This document shows positions 9,901 to 18,976 of a DNA stretch of 64,000 nucleotides, piece after piece. This DNA is from Ruegeria_B marisflavi. Its GTDB lineage: Bacteria; Pseudomonadota; Alphaproteobacteria; Rhodobacterales; Rhodobacteraceae. The notes beneath the pieces were generated by a model, which had not been told where the DNA came from, made no database searches, and saw nothing but the letters and a program-made list of their open reading frames with translations. Position 1 is the first letter of the stretch; every line of letters begins with the position of its first letter. The translations under genes and the position numbers were made by a program. The stretch lies in assembly GCF_025673445.1 (NCBI RefSeq), contig NZ_JAOVQN010000006.1:62001-126000 (forward strand), given 5' to 3'.

Positions 9901-12900
9901 CATAGGTTATGACCTGCTGTTGCGCGATCTGGCGGCGCAGGGGCGCCTGCCCGACCGGATCGGCCATTTCTGGCTGGTGACCGAGGACGAAAGCTTCCGC
10001 CCAGGATCGAGCTTCCATGACCGCAACATGGAACACGGGTTCTTCAGCCTGACCTGGCTGGCACAGGCGCTGGGGCAGGTCGAGCTGCCCGGCCCGGTGC
10101 ATATCGCAACCTTCACCACCGGCGCGGCACAGGTGCGCGCCGAGGCGCTGCCTTATCCGGCCAAGGCGACCATCGCCGGGCCGCTGGGCGTGCTGCCGCA
10201 CGAGATGCCGGGGATCACCTGTGCCTCGGTCGATATCGAGCTGCCCGCCCGCCTGCGCCCGCCACTGCTGGCGCGGCTGCGCGGTGCCGCGCCCGAGCAG
10301 GACGAGGACCTGACCCCGCGCCTGCTGGAGGAACTGCTCGCCGAACCGGGCAATACCATCGCCGCCTGGCGCGACGACAAGCGGTTCGGCCGCAGCTATC
10401 GCCCCGCACCGCTGGAGGATGAGGCGCCCGCCTTCGGCGAAGGCGGCACCTATCTGATCACCGGCGGCTTTGGCGGCATCGGCCTGACGGTGGCCCGCCA
10501 CCTGATGCAGACCCACGGGGCCAACGTGATCCTGTTGGGGCGCGAGGAGCTGCCCGCCGACCGCGCCCGATGGCTGGCCACGCACAGCCCTGCCGACAAG
10601 ATCAGCCGCCGCATCCGCACACTGGAAGAGCTGGAGGCACTGGACAAGGGCCAGATTGCGGCGATTGCCGCCGATGTCTGCAATATTAGCCAGATGCGCG
10701 CCGCGCTCAGCGCCGCGCAGGACCGGTTCGGCGCGCTGACCGGGGTCATCCATGCCGCCGGACATATCGAGGACGGGCCGGTGCTGGCCAAGACCGAGGC
10801 CGGGATCGACCGGGTGCTGGCACCGAAGATGACCGGCCTCAGGGTGCTGGACGAGCTGTTCCCCGATGGTGTGCTGGAACTGATGGTGCTCTTTGCCTCC
10901 TCTTCGACGGCGAGCCGTCCGGCGGGCCAGATCGACTATGTCGCGGCCAACGAGTATCTCAACGCCTTTGCCAGCAGCCGCAGCGCCGCCAAGACCCGCG
11001 TCGTGGCGGTGAACTGGGGCGTCTGGGCGGATGTGGGCATGGCCGCCGACGCGCGTGCCGCGCGGCTCGGCGGCGATCCTGCCGAGGCCCGCACCGCGAC
11101 CGACCAGCCGCTGTTGCAGGAGGCCGGGTTCGACGAGGCCGGCAACCGCCTGTTCGTGTCGCGGCTGAGCGCCGAGCACTGGGTGTTCGACGAACACCGC
11201 ACCGCCGCAGGCGATGCGCTGCTGCCTGGGACCGGCTATGTCGAACTGGCGGCCGAAGCCCTGCGGGCGCAGGGCGTCAGCCATCCGTTCGACATCCGCG
11301 ATCTCTATTTCTTCCGCCCGCTGCGGGTTAACGGCGCCCCGCGCGAGGTGATCGTGCGGCTGGAACCCACCGCCGAAGGCTATGGTTTCAGCGTGCACAG
11401 CGCTTTGCCCGGCGGCGGTTACGCGCAGAACGCCCAGGCGATGCTGGTGCTCGACCCCGAGGCGCGGGCCGGAACGCTCGATCTGGCCGCGATTGCCACG
11501 CGCTGCCCGCAGGCGGCGACCGCGCCCATCGGCGCAGTGCTGCATACCCCGCAGGAGGCGCATCTGAAATTCGGCCCGCGCTGGCAGGTGCTGCGCGCCA
11601 CCGCGCGGGGCGAGGACGAGGGGCTGGCCCGCCTGTCACTGCCCGAGGAGTACCGCCGCGATCTGGACCAGGGGTACCAGATGCACCCCGGCCTTCTGGA
11701 TCTGGCCACCGGCTGGGCCATCGAACTGGCGCGCGGCTATCAGGGCCGGTCGCTCTGGGTGCCGGTCTCCTACCGCTCCTTGCGGGTCTTTGCACCGCTG
11801 CCTGCGGATATCCGCAGCTGGATGCGCCCGACGCCGGGCGCCACGCCGATCGATGGATTTGCCTCGTTCGACATCACCCTGACCGATCCTTCGGGGCGGG
11901 TGCTGGTCGATATCGCCGGGTTCCAGATGCAACGTACCAGTGGCACCATCGACCTGACCGAACCGGCAAAACCCGATGCCGACGCCGCCGCGCTGGGGCT
12001 GGAACCGGCCCGCAAAGCCGCGGCGCTCTCGCCCGAGGAACAGCGCCTGCACCGCAACATCGCACAGGGCATCCGCGCCGGTGAAGGCGCCGCGGCGCTG
12101 ACCCGGGCGCTGAACAGCGGGCTGAGCCAGGTGGTCGTCACCTCGCTTGACCTGCCGCGCCTGATCGCCGAGGCCGATCAGGTCTCGGCCCCGGCCGAGG
12201 CCGGGCAGAGCTTCGAACGCCCGCAGCTCGATACCGAATATGTCGCGCCGCAGACCGAGACCGAAAAGACTCTGGCGGGTTTCTTTGAAACCCTGCTGGG
12301 CGTGTCGCAGGTGGGCACTCAGGACAGTTTCTTTGACCTTGGCGGTCACTCGCTGATCGCGGTGCGGCTGTTTGCCCAGATCAACCGGGCCTTTGACGTC
12401 GAGTTCCCGATCTCGGTCCTGTTCGAGGCCCCGAGCATCGCCCGCATCGCCGAGAAGATCGACGCGCGGATCGGCCGGTCGGCCGCCCTGTCCGGCGAGG
12501 GCGAGGACAAGGCGCAGATCGCCCCCGCCTTTGCCCATGTCGTGCCGCTGCACGATGTCGGGTCGGGCGGCCAGACGCCCTTCTTCGTGGTCGCGGGCAT
12601 GTTCGGCAACGTGCTGAACCTGCGCCATCTGGCGCTGATGCTGGGGCGCGACCGGTCGGTCTATGGGCTTCAGGCACGCGGGTTGGTCGGCGACGAGGCC
12701 CCACATGACACGATCGAGGCAGCGGCCGCCGATTACATCGCCGAGATGCGTCAGGTGCAGCCGCACGGGCCGTATCTGCTGGGCGGTTACTCAGGCGGCG
12801 GCATCACCGCCTACGAGATCGCGCGTCAGTTGGAGACCGCCGGTGAAAAAGTCTCGCTTCTGGCGATGATCGACACCCCTTTGCCGGTACGCCCAGAAAT

Positions 12901-13369
12901 CGGCCGGCGCGACCGCGCCATTATCAAGCTACGCCAGTTCTCCGAACGCGGCCCACGCTACCTGCTCGACTGGCTTGGTACCCGGTTCGCCTGGGAGGTG
13001 GAACGTCGCCGCGCCCCGGTCGGAGACGCTGGCGGTGCTGCCTTTAACAATGCCCGGATCGAGGCCGCGTTTCTCGGCTCGGTCGGCCGCTATCAGCCGC
13101 AGCCTTGGAATGGTCCGCTTCTGATGTACCGGCCGGTACTGGACCGGCGCTGGAAAGTGTCTGGAGGCAACTGGGTCAGCACTGAACGACAGTATGTTTA
13201 CAACGATAACGACTGGGGCAGGTTCGCCCGGAATATCGAGGTGTGCGAAGTACCCGGCGACCATAACAGCATGGTGCTAGTGCCGAATGTCTCGGTCCTG
13301 ACTGAACACTTGCGCCAGCGATTACACGAAACCGACGCTGTCCAGCCGTTGGGCAAGGCTGCGGAGTAA
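6941..13369 (+). CDS. Type I polyketide synthase, KS-AT-KR-DH-ACP-TE
   Basis: A 2142-residue single-module synthase. KS (about 8-430) has catalytic Cys184 in QTACSTSL and histidines 320 (CHGTGTYLGDP) and 360 (NIGHLDTAAG). AT (about 530-850) has Ser632 in GHSMGE; its second specificity region reads AAHS, so no extender call is made. KR (about 1168-1375) has the NADPH motif TYLITGGFGGIG and a Ser/Tyr pair (FASSSTASRPAGQIDY). DH follows KR (about 1410-1670): HRTAAGDALLP matches HxxxGxxxxP, and HPGLLDLATG keeps the Asp. ACP has Ser1804 in GGHSL. TE (about 1870-2130) has Ser1951 in GGYSGGG and a late His in GDHNS. It has no loading domain, so it probably accepts a starter from the NRPS at 14378. 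A later Met at 6959 is also possible as start. First gene of a coupled operon. Confidence 0.95.
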   Translation: MTTRASMSELGDIAVVGMSVHVPGAASVAEFWDNLRAGIESIRPLDDAALLAAGERPDLMADPNYVRAAAPLDGFDRFDADFFGFSPKEAAILDPQHRQFLETAWEAMENAGHPPESVSGPIGVYAGCGMGSYFYFNICSNPGLVDDVGMFLLRHTGNDKDFLSTRVSHVFDLHGPSINIQTACSTSLVAIHYACKALREGECDMALAGGSTIELPQGRGYLYKENEILSPDGHCHAFDHRAQGTVFGSGAGVVALRRLEDALADGDHIWAVIKGSAINNDGADKAGYLAPSVGGQAQAISAALKAADVPAETIDYIECHGTGTYLGDPIEVSALTQAYREQTAESGFCKIGSVKTNIGHLDTAAGVAGFAKTALALHHKQIPPSLGYEAPNPAIDFETSPFRVNDRLSDWTPHRGPRRGAVNSLGVGGTNAHVILEEAPERAASEESDFPFQILCLSARSRAALDGNAKALAGWLRANPDVNLADVAYTLKEGRRGFEKRRVLVAETALEAADLLEQGDPRRVFSHDALGAGADVVFMFPGGGAQYAGMARDLYEVEPVFAEWMDRGLEHLQKSLDYDIRAIWLPEGDTAEANARLQQPSVQLPLIMIVEYALAQLWLSWGVRPAALVGHSMGENTAACLAGVMRFEDCIDLVLLRGRLFDTVAPGGMLSISLPLDEVQALIGEDLDIASVNAPRLTAVSGPQATLDRLVEVLKAREVEHQRIQIDIAAHSRMLEPILKEYGDFLRGLTLSAPQIPIQSNRTGAVLTEAEATSPDYWVAQLRNTVHFADCIDALSEGRDRVFLEVGPGKALSSLAQMSPGVSPGQVLSTLRHPDQDIADDAYFMGVIGRLWACGVEADWPQIWGEAKRHRLPLPTYAFQRSRYFIEPGTQRAEEPRAVLTRSDDLAEWGWRPVWRPRLAECDIDVETELDRTEPLNWLIFLDAGGLAAKAADRLEEAGHWVARVSSSDSYVKHADTRFELAPEQGRIGYDLLLRDLAAQGRLPDRIGHFWLVTEDESFRPGSSFHDRNMEHGFFSLTWLAQALGQVELPGPVHIATFTTGAAQVRAEALPYPAKATIAGPLGVLPHEMPGITCASVDIELPARLRPPLLARLRGAAPEQDEDLTPRLLEELLAEPGNTIAAWRDDKRFGRSYRPAPLEDEAPAFGEGGTYLITGGFGGIGLTVARHLMQTHGANVILLGREELPADRARWLATHSPADKISRRIRTLEELEALDKGQIAAIAADVCNISQMRAALSAAQDRFGALTGVIHAAGHIEDGPVLAKTEAGIDRVLAPKMTGLRVLDELFPDGVLELMVLFASSSTASRPAGQIDYVAANEYLNAFASSRSAAKTRVVAVNWGVWADVGMAADARAARLGGDPAEARTATDQPLLQEAGFDEAGNRLFVSRLSAEHWVFDEHRTAAGDALLPGTGYVELAAEALRAQGVSHPFDIRDLYFFRPLRVNGAPREVIVRLEPTAEGYGFSVHSALPGGGYAQNAQAMLVLDPEARAGTLDLAAIATRCPQAATAPIGAVLHTPQEAHLKFGPRWQVLRATARGEDEGLARLSLPEEYRRDLDQGYQMHPGLLDLATGWAIELARGYQGRSLWVPVSYRSLRVFAPLPADIRSWMRPTPGATPIDGFASFDITLTDPSGRVLVDIAGFQMQRTSGTIDLTEPAKPDADAAALGLEPARKAAALSPEEQRLHRNIAQGIRAGEGAAALTRALNSGLSQVVVTSLDLPRLIAEADQVSAPAEAGQSFERPQLDTEYVAPQTETEKTLAGFFETLLGVSQVGTQDSFFDLGGHSLIAVRLFAQINRAFDVEFPISVLFEAPSIARIAEKIDARIGRSAALSGEGEDKAQIAPAFAHVVPLHDVGSGGQTPFFVVAGMFGNVLNLRHLALMLGRDRSVYGLQARGLVGDEAPHDTIEAAAADYIAEMRQVQPHGPYLLGGYSGGGITAYEIARQLETAGEKVSLLAMIDTPLPVRPEIGRRDRAIIKLRQFSERGPRYLLDWLGTRFAWEVERRRAPVGDAGGAAFNNARIEAAFLGSVGRYQPQPWNGPLLMYRPVLDRRWKVSGGNWVSTERQYVYNDNDWGRFARNIEVCEVPGDHNSMVLVPNVSVLTEHLRQRLHETDAVQPLGKAAE

Positions 13370-13373
13370 GCGC

Positions 13374-14381
13374 ATGACAGAACCGACCGTCCTGACGGTT
13401 ATCCTCAACTACCGCACGCCGGATCTGACGATCCGGGCCTGCGAGGCGGTCCTGCGCGACATGCAGGGTCTGTCGGGCGAGTTGATCGTAGTCGACAACG
13501 CGTCGGGCGACGGGTCGGCGGACCGGCTGCGAGAGGCCGCAGCCGCGCAGGGTTGGAACACGGACAGCAGGTTTCGCATCGTTGAAAGCAGCCGCAACGG
13601 CGGGTTCGGGGCCGGCATGAATCTTGGCATGCTTGCGGGTCTGTCAGACGGCGCGGCACCCGATTTCTACTATCTTCTCAACTCGGATGCGTGGCCGGAC
13701 CCGGGATGTATCCGTGAGTTGCGCGATTTCCTGATTGCGACACCTGGTGCGGGGCTTGCAGCGAGCGGGGTGCGCGGGGTCGACGCGGATCCACATAGCA
13801 CTGCGTTCCGTTTCCCCTCGGCCAGCGGAGAGTTCGAGGCCGCCGCGCGCACTGGCCCGATCTCTCGCCTGCTGCGCAACAGGATCATCACCCTTCCCCT
13901 GCCTCCGACCCGCACCCCGGTGGATTGGGCCGCAGGCGCCAGCCTGATGATCCGGCGTGAAACCTTTTTGGCGACCGGTGGGTTTGATGAGCACTTCTTC
14001 CTTTATTTCGAGGAAACCGATCTGTGCCGCCGGGCGGCTTTGGCTGGTTGGGAAACCTGGTACCTGCCCGACGTTTGTGTAACTCATATCGGTTCAGCAT
14101 CGACCGGCATGAAAGTCTGGCGGCGCACGCCGCAATACTGGTTCGATTCCCGGTTATACTATTTCACCAAGAACCATGGTCGCGCCTATACAATAGGCAC
14201 CACGCTGGCCCTGATCGCGGGCACCCTAATCTGGCGGTTGCGCCAGTTGATCCGCCCCAAGCCGAGTTCCGATCCGGACGGTTTCCTGAATGACCTAATC
14301 ACCCATGCCGCACGCCGCGTGCTGGGCCTCGCGCCCGCGACGCCAAAGCCGGTTGCCGCTCTTCCGGAGGACAGCAGATGA
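13374..14381 (+). CDS. Glycosyltransferase family 2, rhamnosyltransferase-like
   Basis: 335 residues of the GT2 branch that includes dTDP-rhamnosyltransferases. It opens with TVILNYRTPDLT and has IVVDNASGDGS, YLLNSDAWPDPG in place of the common LNPD metal motif, and DWAAGASLMIRRETF followed by GGFDEHFFLYFEETDLCRR, the classic signature of this branch. A hydrophobic stretch near residue 275 may touch the membrane. It lies four bases after the PKS gene with GGAG as ribosome site and overlaps the NRPS gene by four bases. It is therefore co-translated with the assembly line, which suggests that the polyketide-peptide is glycosylated or that the glycan carries it. Confidence 0.9.
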   Translation: MTEPTVLTVILNYRTPDLTIRACEAVLRDMQGLSGELIVVDNASGDGSADRLREAAAAQGWNTDSRFRIVESSRNGGFGAGMNLGMLAGLSDGAAPDFYYLLNSDAWPDPGCIRELRDFLIATPGAGLAASGVRGVDADPHSTAFRFPSASGEFEAAARTGPISRLLRNRIITLPLPPTRTPVDWAAGASLMIRRETFLATGGFDEHFFLYFEETDLCRRAALAGWETWYLPDVCVTHIGSASTGMKVWRRTPQYWFDSRLYYFTKNHGRAYTIGTTLALIAGTLIWRLRQLIRPKPSSDPDGFLNDLITHAARRVLGLAPATPKPVAALPEDSR

Positions 14382-17300
14382 GTTTGACCCATGTTGTGAT
14401 CGGTAACGAGTCCCTGCTGATCGGATGCAGCAAAATGCTGCTCGACCGCGGGCACCGGATTGCCGCCGTGATCTCGCAGGATGACGAGATCCGAAACTGG
14501 GCCCGGGGCAAGGGCCTGCCGCATGGCGACCGGATCGCCGATCTGGCCGAAATCGCGGCGGGCGGGTTCGACTGGCTGTTGTCCATCGCCAATCTCTCGG
14601 TGATCCCGGATGCGGTATTGGCCCTGCCCGCCAAGGGCGCGGTCAATTTCCACGACGGGCCGCTGCCGCGCTATGCCGGGCTGAACACTCCGGCCTGGGC
14701 GCTGATGGCGGGCGAGACCCGCTATGGCGTCACCTGGCACCTGATCGAGGGCGGTATCGACGAGGGCGACATCCTGGCGCAACAGATGTTCGACATCGAC
14801 GAGGACGAGACCGCGTTTTCGCTGAACTCGAAATGCTATGGCGCGGCGCTGGACAGTTTCGCGCGCGTGGCCGACCAGCTGGAACAGGGGCTGGAGCGGC
14901 AGGCGCAGGACCTGAGCCAGCGCAGCTATTTCGGGCGCGACGACCGGCCGGCCGCCGCCGGGCGGCTGGATTTCACCAAACCCGCCGAGGCGTTGGCCGC
15001 ACTGGTGCGCGCGCTTGATTTCGGCGATTACGCCAATCCGCTGACCTGCGCCAAGATCGCGGTTGCGGGCCAGGTTCTGGCGGTATCCTCGGCCCGCGCC
15101 GAGGGTCGCTCGGGTGCGCTGCCGGGCACGGTACAGGCGGCGTCCACCGATACCCTGACCGTGGCGACGGGCGAGGGCGATCTGGTGCTTGGCGGGCTGC
15201 GCGGGCTGGACGGAGCGCCGGTTGACCTGACGCAGATGACCAAGCCGGGCGACCGGCTGGCTTCACCTTCCGCGGCCGAGGCGCAGGCGCTTGCCGCCGC
15301 GCTGACGGCGGCGTTGCCCGCCGAACGGCACTGGCGCAAGCGGCTCGTCGGGCTGCGCCCGCTGCCGGTGCCGCTGGCGCATGTCGGCCCTGCCGGACCG
15401 GTTGTCGCCAACCGCATCTCGGTTCCGCACGGGCTGGGCGAGGACCGGCTGGCCACCGCGGTGCTGATCTGGGCGCTGCGCAGCAGCGGCGAAGAGTTCG
15501 GCGACATTGCCCTGACCACCGGAGCCATCACCAAGGCCGCCGCAGACGGGTATCTGGGCGCCTGGGTGCCGCTGCGCCTGACCGAGGCCGCAACAGTTGA
15601 AGAGGCGCTAATGCGCACCGCCGAAGGACTGGCAGGCGCGCGCACCAAAGGTGCGCCGCCCGCTGACCTGCCCCTGCGCGACCCGCGCATCGGCCGCTGC
15701 CCGGTGCCGCCGGTGGCGCTGGCGGTGGACGGCGGGGCATCGGTTCCCGGTGCGATCCTGACCGTGGCGCTGGCCGACGGCACCGCGACGTTGCACGCCG
15801 ACAGTGCCCGGCTCGACCCCAAGGCGGTCGAGATCCTGGCCCGCCGGCTGGAAACGGTGATGTATGCCCTGACCCGCGCCAGCGGAGCGGATGGCGTGGC
15901 GGATCTGACCGTCCTGCCCGCGTCCGAACGCTCGACCATGCTGAGCGACTGGAACCGCACCGCGCGCGACTATGACCGCACCCTGACCGTGCATCAGGCG
16001 TTCGAGGCGCAAGCCCTGCGCACACCCGAGGCAACGGCGCTGGTGTTCGAGGGCCAGAGCCTGACCTATGCCGAGCTCGACGCCCGTGCCAACGCTGTCG
16101 CCGCCCGGCTGCGCGATCTGGGTGTCGCGCCCGGCAGCCATGTGGGGGTCTATCTGGACCGCTCGCCCGAGTTGCCGATCGCAGCACTTGGCGTGCTCAA
16201 GGCGGGCGGCGCCTATGTGCCGCTCGACCCGGCCTATCCGGCCGACCGCATCGCGCACTACGTCAGCGACAGCCGCGCGGCGGTGATCGTGACGAGCGGC
16301 GCGCGCAAACCCGGCCTGTCCGCGACCGAGGCCCATGTGCTCGACATCGGCACCCTGTCAGAGGCGCACGCGGAACCTGTCGACGGCGGCGCCACCGCCG
16401 ACGATCTGGCCTATGTGATCTATACCTCGGGTTCGACCGGCACGCCCAAGGGGGTGATGGTCGAACACCGCAATGTGGTGAACTTCTTCACCGGCATGGA
16501 CGACCGTATCGATTATGCCAAGGGCGGTGTCTGGCTGGCGGTCACCTCGCTCAGCTTTGACATCTCGGTGCTGGAGCTGTTCTGGACGCTGGCGCGCGGC
16601 TTCAAGGTGGTGCTGAGTTCCGACGAGAACCGCGCCGAAGTGTCAAAAGGCCCGATCGCGGTCAGCGACCGGCCCATCGACTTCAACCTGATGTATTGGG
16701 GCAATGACGACGGGCCGGGGCCGAAGAAATACGAACTGCTGCTCGAAGGCGCGAAATTCGCCGATGCGCATGGTTTCAACGCGGTCTGGACGCCGGAACG
16801 CCATTTCCACGCCTTTGGCGGCCCCTATCCGAACCCCTCGGTGACCGGCGCGGCGGTGGCTGCGGTGACGAAAAATCTCAGCGTGCGCGCAGGCTCCTGC
16901 GTGGCGCCGCTGCACCATCCCGCCCGCATCGCCGAGGAATGGGCGGTGATCGACAACCTGACCGGCGGGCGCGCGGCGCTTGGCATCGCCTCGGGCTGGC
17001 AGCCTGACGATTTCATCCTGCGCCCGGAAAACACCCCGCCGCGCAACAAGCCCGCGATGTTCGAAACCATCGAGACCCTGCGCAAGCTCTGGCGCGGCGA
17101 GGCGGTGGAGTTCGCCAAGGCCGATGGCACCATGCATTCGGTCGTCACCCAGCCGCGCCCGGTGTCGAAGGAACTGCCGCTCTGGGTCACCACGGCGGGC
17201 AACCCGGAGACCTGGCGCGAGGCCGGGTCCATCGGCGCCAACGTGCTGACCCACCTTCTGGGCCAGAGCATCGACGAGGTGGCCGAAAAGATCCGCATCT

Positions 17301-18976
17301 ATCACGCCGCCCTGCGCGAGGCGGGCCATGACCCGGCCGATTTCAAGGTGACGCTGATGCTGCACACCTATCTGGCAGGTACCCGCGAAGAAGCCGCACG
17401 TGTCGCGCGCGAGCCGATGAAGGACTACCTGCGGTCGGCCGCCGGGCTGATCAAGCAATATGCCTGGGCCTTCCCCGCCTTCAAGAAACCCAAAGGGGTG
17501 ACCAACGCCTTTGAAATGAATCTGGGGGTGCTGAGCGGCGACGAGCTGGAGGCGATCCTCGATTTCGCGTTCGAGCGGTATTTCGAGGACTCGGGGCTGT
17601 TTGGCACCATCGGTGACGCGGTGGCCCGCGTCGAACAGCTCAAACGCATTGGCGTGGACGAAGTGGCGTGCCTCATCGACTATGGCATCGACCCCGCCGT
17701 GGTGCTGGAGGGGCTGAAACCGCTGGCCGAGGTTCTGAGGCGGGTCCGCGCGCCCAGCGCGCTGACCGAGGACGATTTCTCGCTGGCCGCGCAGATCGTG
17801 CGCCATGGGGTGACGCATATGCAATGCACACCGTCGATGGCGCGGATGATCGCCCTGAATGACGAGGCGCGCCTGGCACTTGGCCGGGTGAAGCACCTGC
17901 TGCTTGGGGGCGAGGCGCTGCCGGGCGATCTGGTCGAGGATCTGCGCGAGGCGACCGGCGCCCGCATCCTGAACATGTACGGGCCGACCGAGACCACGAT
18001 CTGGTCCACCTGCGAGGCGGTGGGTCCCGGCGCCACAGGCACGGTGAATGTCGGCACCCCCATCGCCAATACCGCCGTCTATGTGCTGGACACAGGCGGC
18101 CAGCCCTGCCCGATCGGGGTGCCGGGCGACCTGTGCATCGGCGGCGAAGGCGTAACGCGCGGCTATTGGCAGCGCTGCGACCTGACCGAGGAGCGGTTCC
18201 CGCGCGACCCTTTCGCGGCCGAGGCCGGGCTGACCGTGACCGCCGCGCCGCAGATGTACCGCACCGGCGATCTGGTGCGCTGGCGCGCCGACGGGCGGCT
18301 CGACTTCCTTGGCCGCACCGACCACCAGGTCAAGATCCGCGGCCAGCGGATCGAGCTGGGCGAGATCGAGGCGGCGATGGCGGCTTATCCCGGCGTCACC
18401 GGTGCGGTGGTGATCGCCCGCGAGATGGGCGGCGACACAAGGCTGGTGGGCTATGTCACAACTGGCGGCCCGGTGTCGGATGCCGCGCTGCGTACGCATC
18501 TGGCCGCGCGCCTGACCGAGGTGATGGTGCCCGCCCATATCGTGACGCTCGACGCCTTTCCGCTGACGCCGAACAAGAAAGTCGACCGCAAGGCGCTGCC
18601 GGAACCTGTGCCGCAGCGCAAGGTGCAGGCGGCCCCCTCCGAGCCGCCGACCGGGGCCGAGGCGCAGATCGCCGCGATCTGGTCGCGCATCCTGGGCGTG
18701 GGCGACATCCGGCCGTCGGACAACTTCTTTGGCCTTGGCGGGCATTCCCTGCTGGCGGTACAGGCGCATCGCGAGATCCGCGCGGCGCTGAACGTGCCGA
18801 CCCTGCCGATCACCGACATCTTCCGCTTTCCGACGCTTCAGGGGTTGGCCGCGCATCTGTCGCAGGGCGCCGCACCTGCGGAACCGGCACAGCCGGTGGT
18901 CGATACCGCCGAGCGGGCCGACACCATGTCGCGGCGGCGGGCGATGCGCGCCAACCGGCAGGAACGGGTCAGGTGA
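14378..18976 (+). CDS. Hybrid formyltransferase / NRPS adenylation with inserted luciferase-like monooxygenase / PCP
   Basis: 1532 residues. (1) Residues 1-300: formyltransferase-like domain with Asn90 and His92 in NFHDGPLPRYAGLN and the Asp-containing IEGGIDEGDIL, matching the N-H-D triad of methionyl-tRNA formyltransferase relatives. (2) About 310-520: what looks like the C-terminal half of a condensation domain; no HHxxxDG is visible. (3) Adenylation domain with A1 LTYAEL, A2 LKAGGAYVPLDP, A3 YTSGSTGTPKG and A4 FDISVLELF. (4) About 768-1122: a flavin-dependent luciferase-like monooxygenase inserted between A4 and A5 (starts DFNLMYWGNDD; contains LGIASGWQPDDF). (5) Rest of the A domain: NMYGPTETT, YRTGD, KIRGQRIELGEIE, PNKKVDR. 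(6) PCP, Ser1457 in GGHSL. No TE, consistent with a loading module feeding the PKS. GGAGG precedes the start. Confidence 0.94.
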   Translation: MSLTHVVIGNESLLIGCSKMLLDRGHRIAAVISQDDEIRNWARGKGLPHGDRIADLAEIAAGGFDWLLSIANLSVIPDAVLALPAKGAVNFHDGPLPRYAGLNTPAWALMAGETRYGVTWHLIEGGIDEGDILAQQMFDIDEDETAFSLNSKCYGAALDSFARVADQLEQGLERQAQDLSQRSYFGRDDRPAAAGRLDFTKPAEALAALVRALDFGDYANPLTCAKIAVAGQVLAVSSARAEGRSGALPGTVQAASTDTLTVATGEGDLVLGGLRGLDGAPVDLTQMTKPGDRLASPSAAEAQALAAALTAALPAERHWRKRLVGLRPLPVPLAHVGPAGPVVANRISVPHGLGEDRLATAVLIWALRSSGEEFGDIALTTGAITKAAADGYLGAWVPLRLTEAATVEEALMRTAEGLAGARTKGAPPADLPLRDPRIGRCPVPPVALAVDGGASVPGAILTVALADGTATLHADSARLDPKAVEILARRLETVMYALTRASGADGVADLTVLPASERSTMLSDWNRTARDYDRTLTVHQAFEAQALRTPEATALVFEGQSLTYAELDARANAVAARLRDLGVAPGSHVGVYLDRSPELPIAALGVLKAGGAYVPLDPAYPADRIAHYVSDSRAAVIVTSGARKPGLSATEAHVLDIGTLSEAHAEPVDGGATADDLAYVIYTSGSTGTPKGVMVEHRNVVNFFTGMDDRIDYAKGGVWLAVTSLSFDISVLELFWTLARGFKVVLSSDENRAEVSKGPIAVSDRPIDFNLMYWGNDDGPGPKKYELLLEGAKFADAHGFNAVWTPERHFHAFGGPYPNPSVTGAAVAAVTKNLSVRAGSCVAPLHHPARIAEEWAVIDNLTGGRAALGIASGWQPDDFILRPENTPPRNKPAMFETIETLRKLWRGEAVEFAKADGTMHSVVTQPRPVSKELPLWVTTAGNPETWREAGSIGANVLTHLLGQSIDEVAEKIRIYHAALREAGHDPADFKVTLMLHTYLAGTREEAARVAREPMKDYLRSAAGLIKQYAWAFPAFKKPKGVTNAFEMNLGVLSGDELEAILDFAFERYFEDSGLFGTIGDAVARVEQLKRIGVDEVACLIDYGIDPAVVLEGLKPLAEVLRRVRAPSALTEDDFSLAAQIVRHGVTHMQCTPSMARMIALNDEARLALGRVKHLLLGGEALPGDLVEDLREATGARILNMYGPTETTIWSTCEAVGPGATGTVNVGTPIANTAVYVLDTGGQPCPIGVPGDLCIGGEGVTRGYWQRCDLTEERFPRDPFAAEAGLTVTAAPQMYRTGDLVRWRADGRLDFLGRTDHQVKIRGQRIELGEIEAAMAAYPGVTGAVVIAREMGGDTRLVGYVTTGGPVSDAALRTHLAARLTEVMVPAHIVTLDAFPLTPNKKVDRKALPEPVPQRKVQAAPSEPPTGAEAQIAAIWSRILGVGDIRPSDNFFGLGGHSLLAVQAHREIRAALNVPTLPITDIFRFPTLQGLAAHLSQGAAPAEPAQPVVDTAERADTMSRRRAMRANRQERVR

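Noticed and set aside
9554..11563. Open frame of about 670 codons opposite the PKS gene
   Set aside because: Antisense to the KR and DH domains; composition of a shadow frame.
18133..18972. Upstream extension of the phosphopantetheinyl transferase frame
   Set aside because: This part overlaps the NRPS in another frame and encodes Arg/Ala-rich noise. The GTG at 18973, overlapping the NRPS stop, is the natural start.
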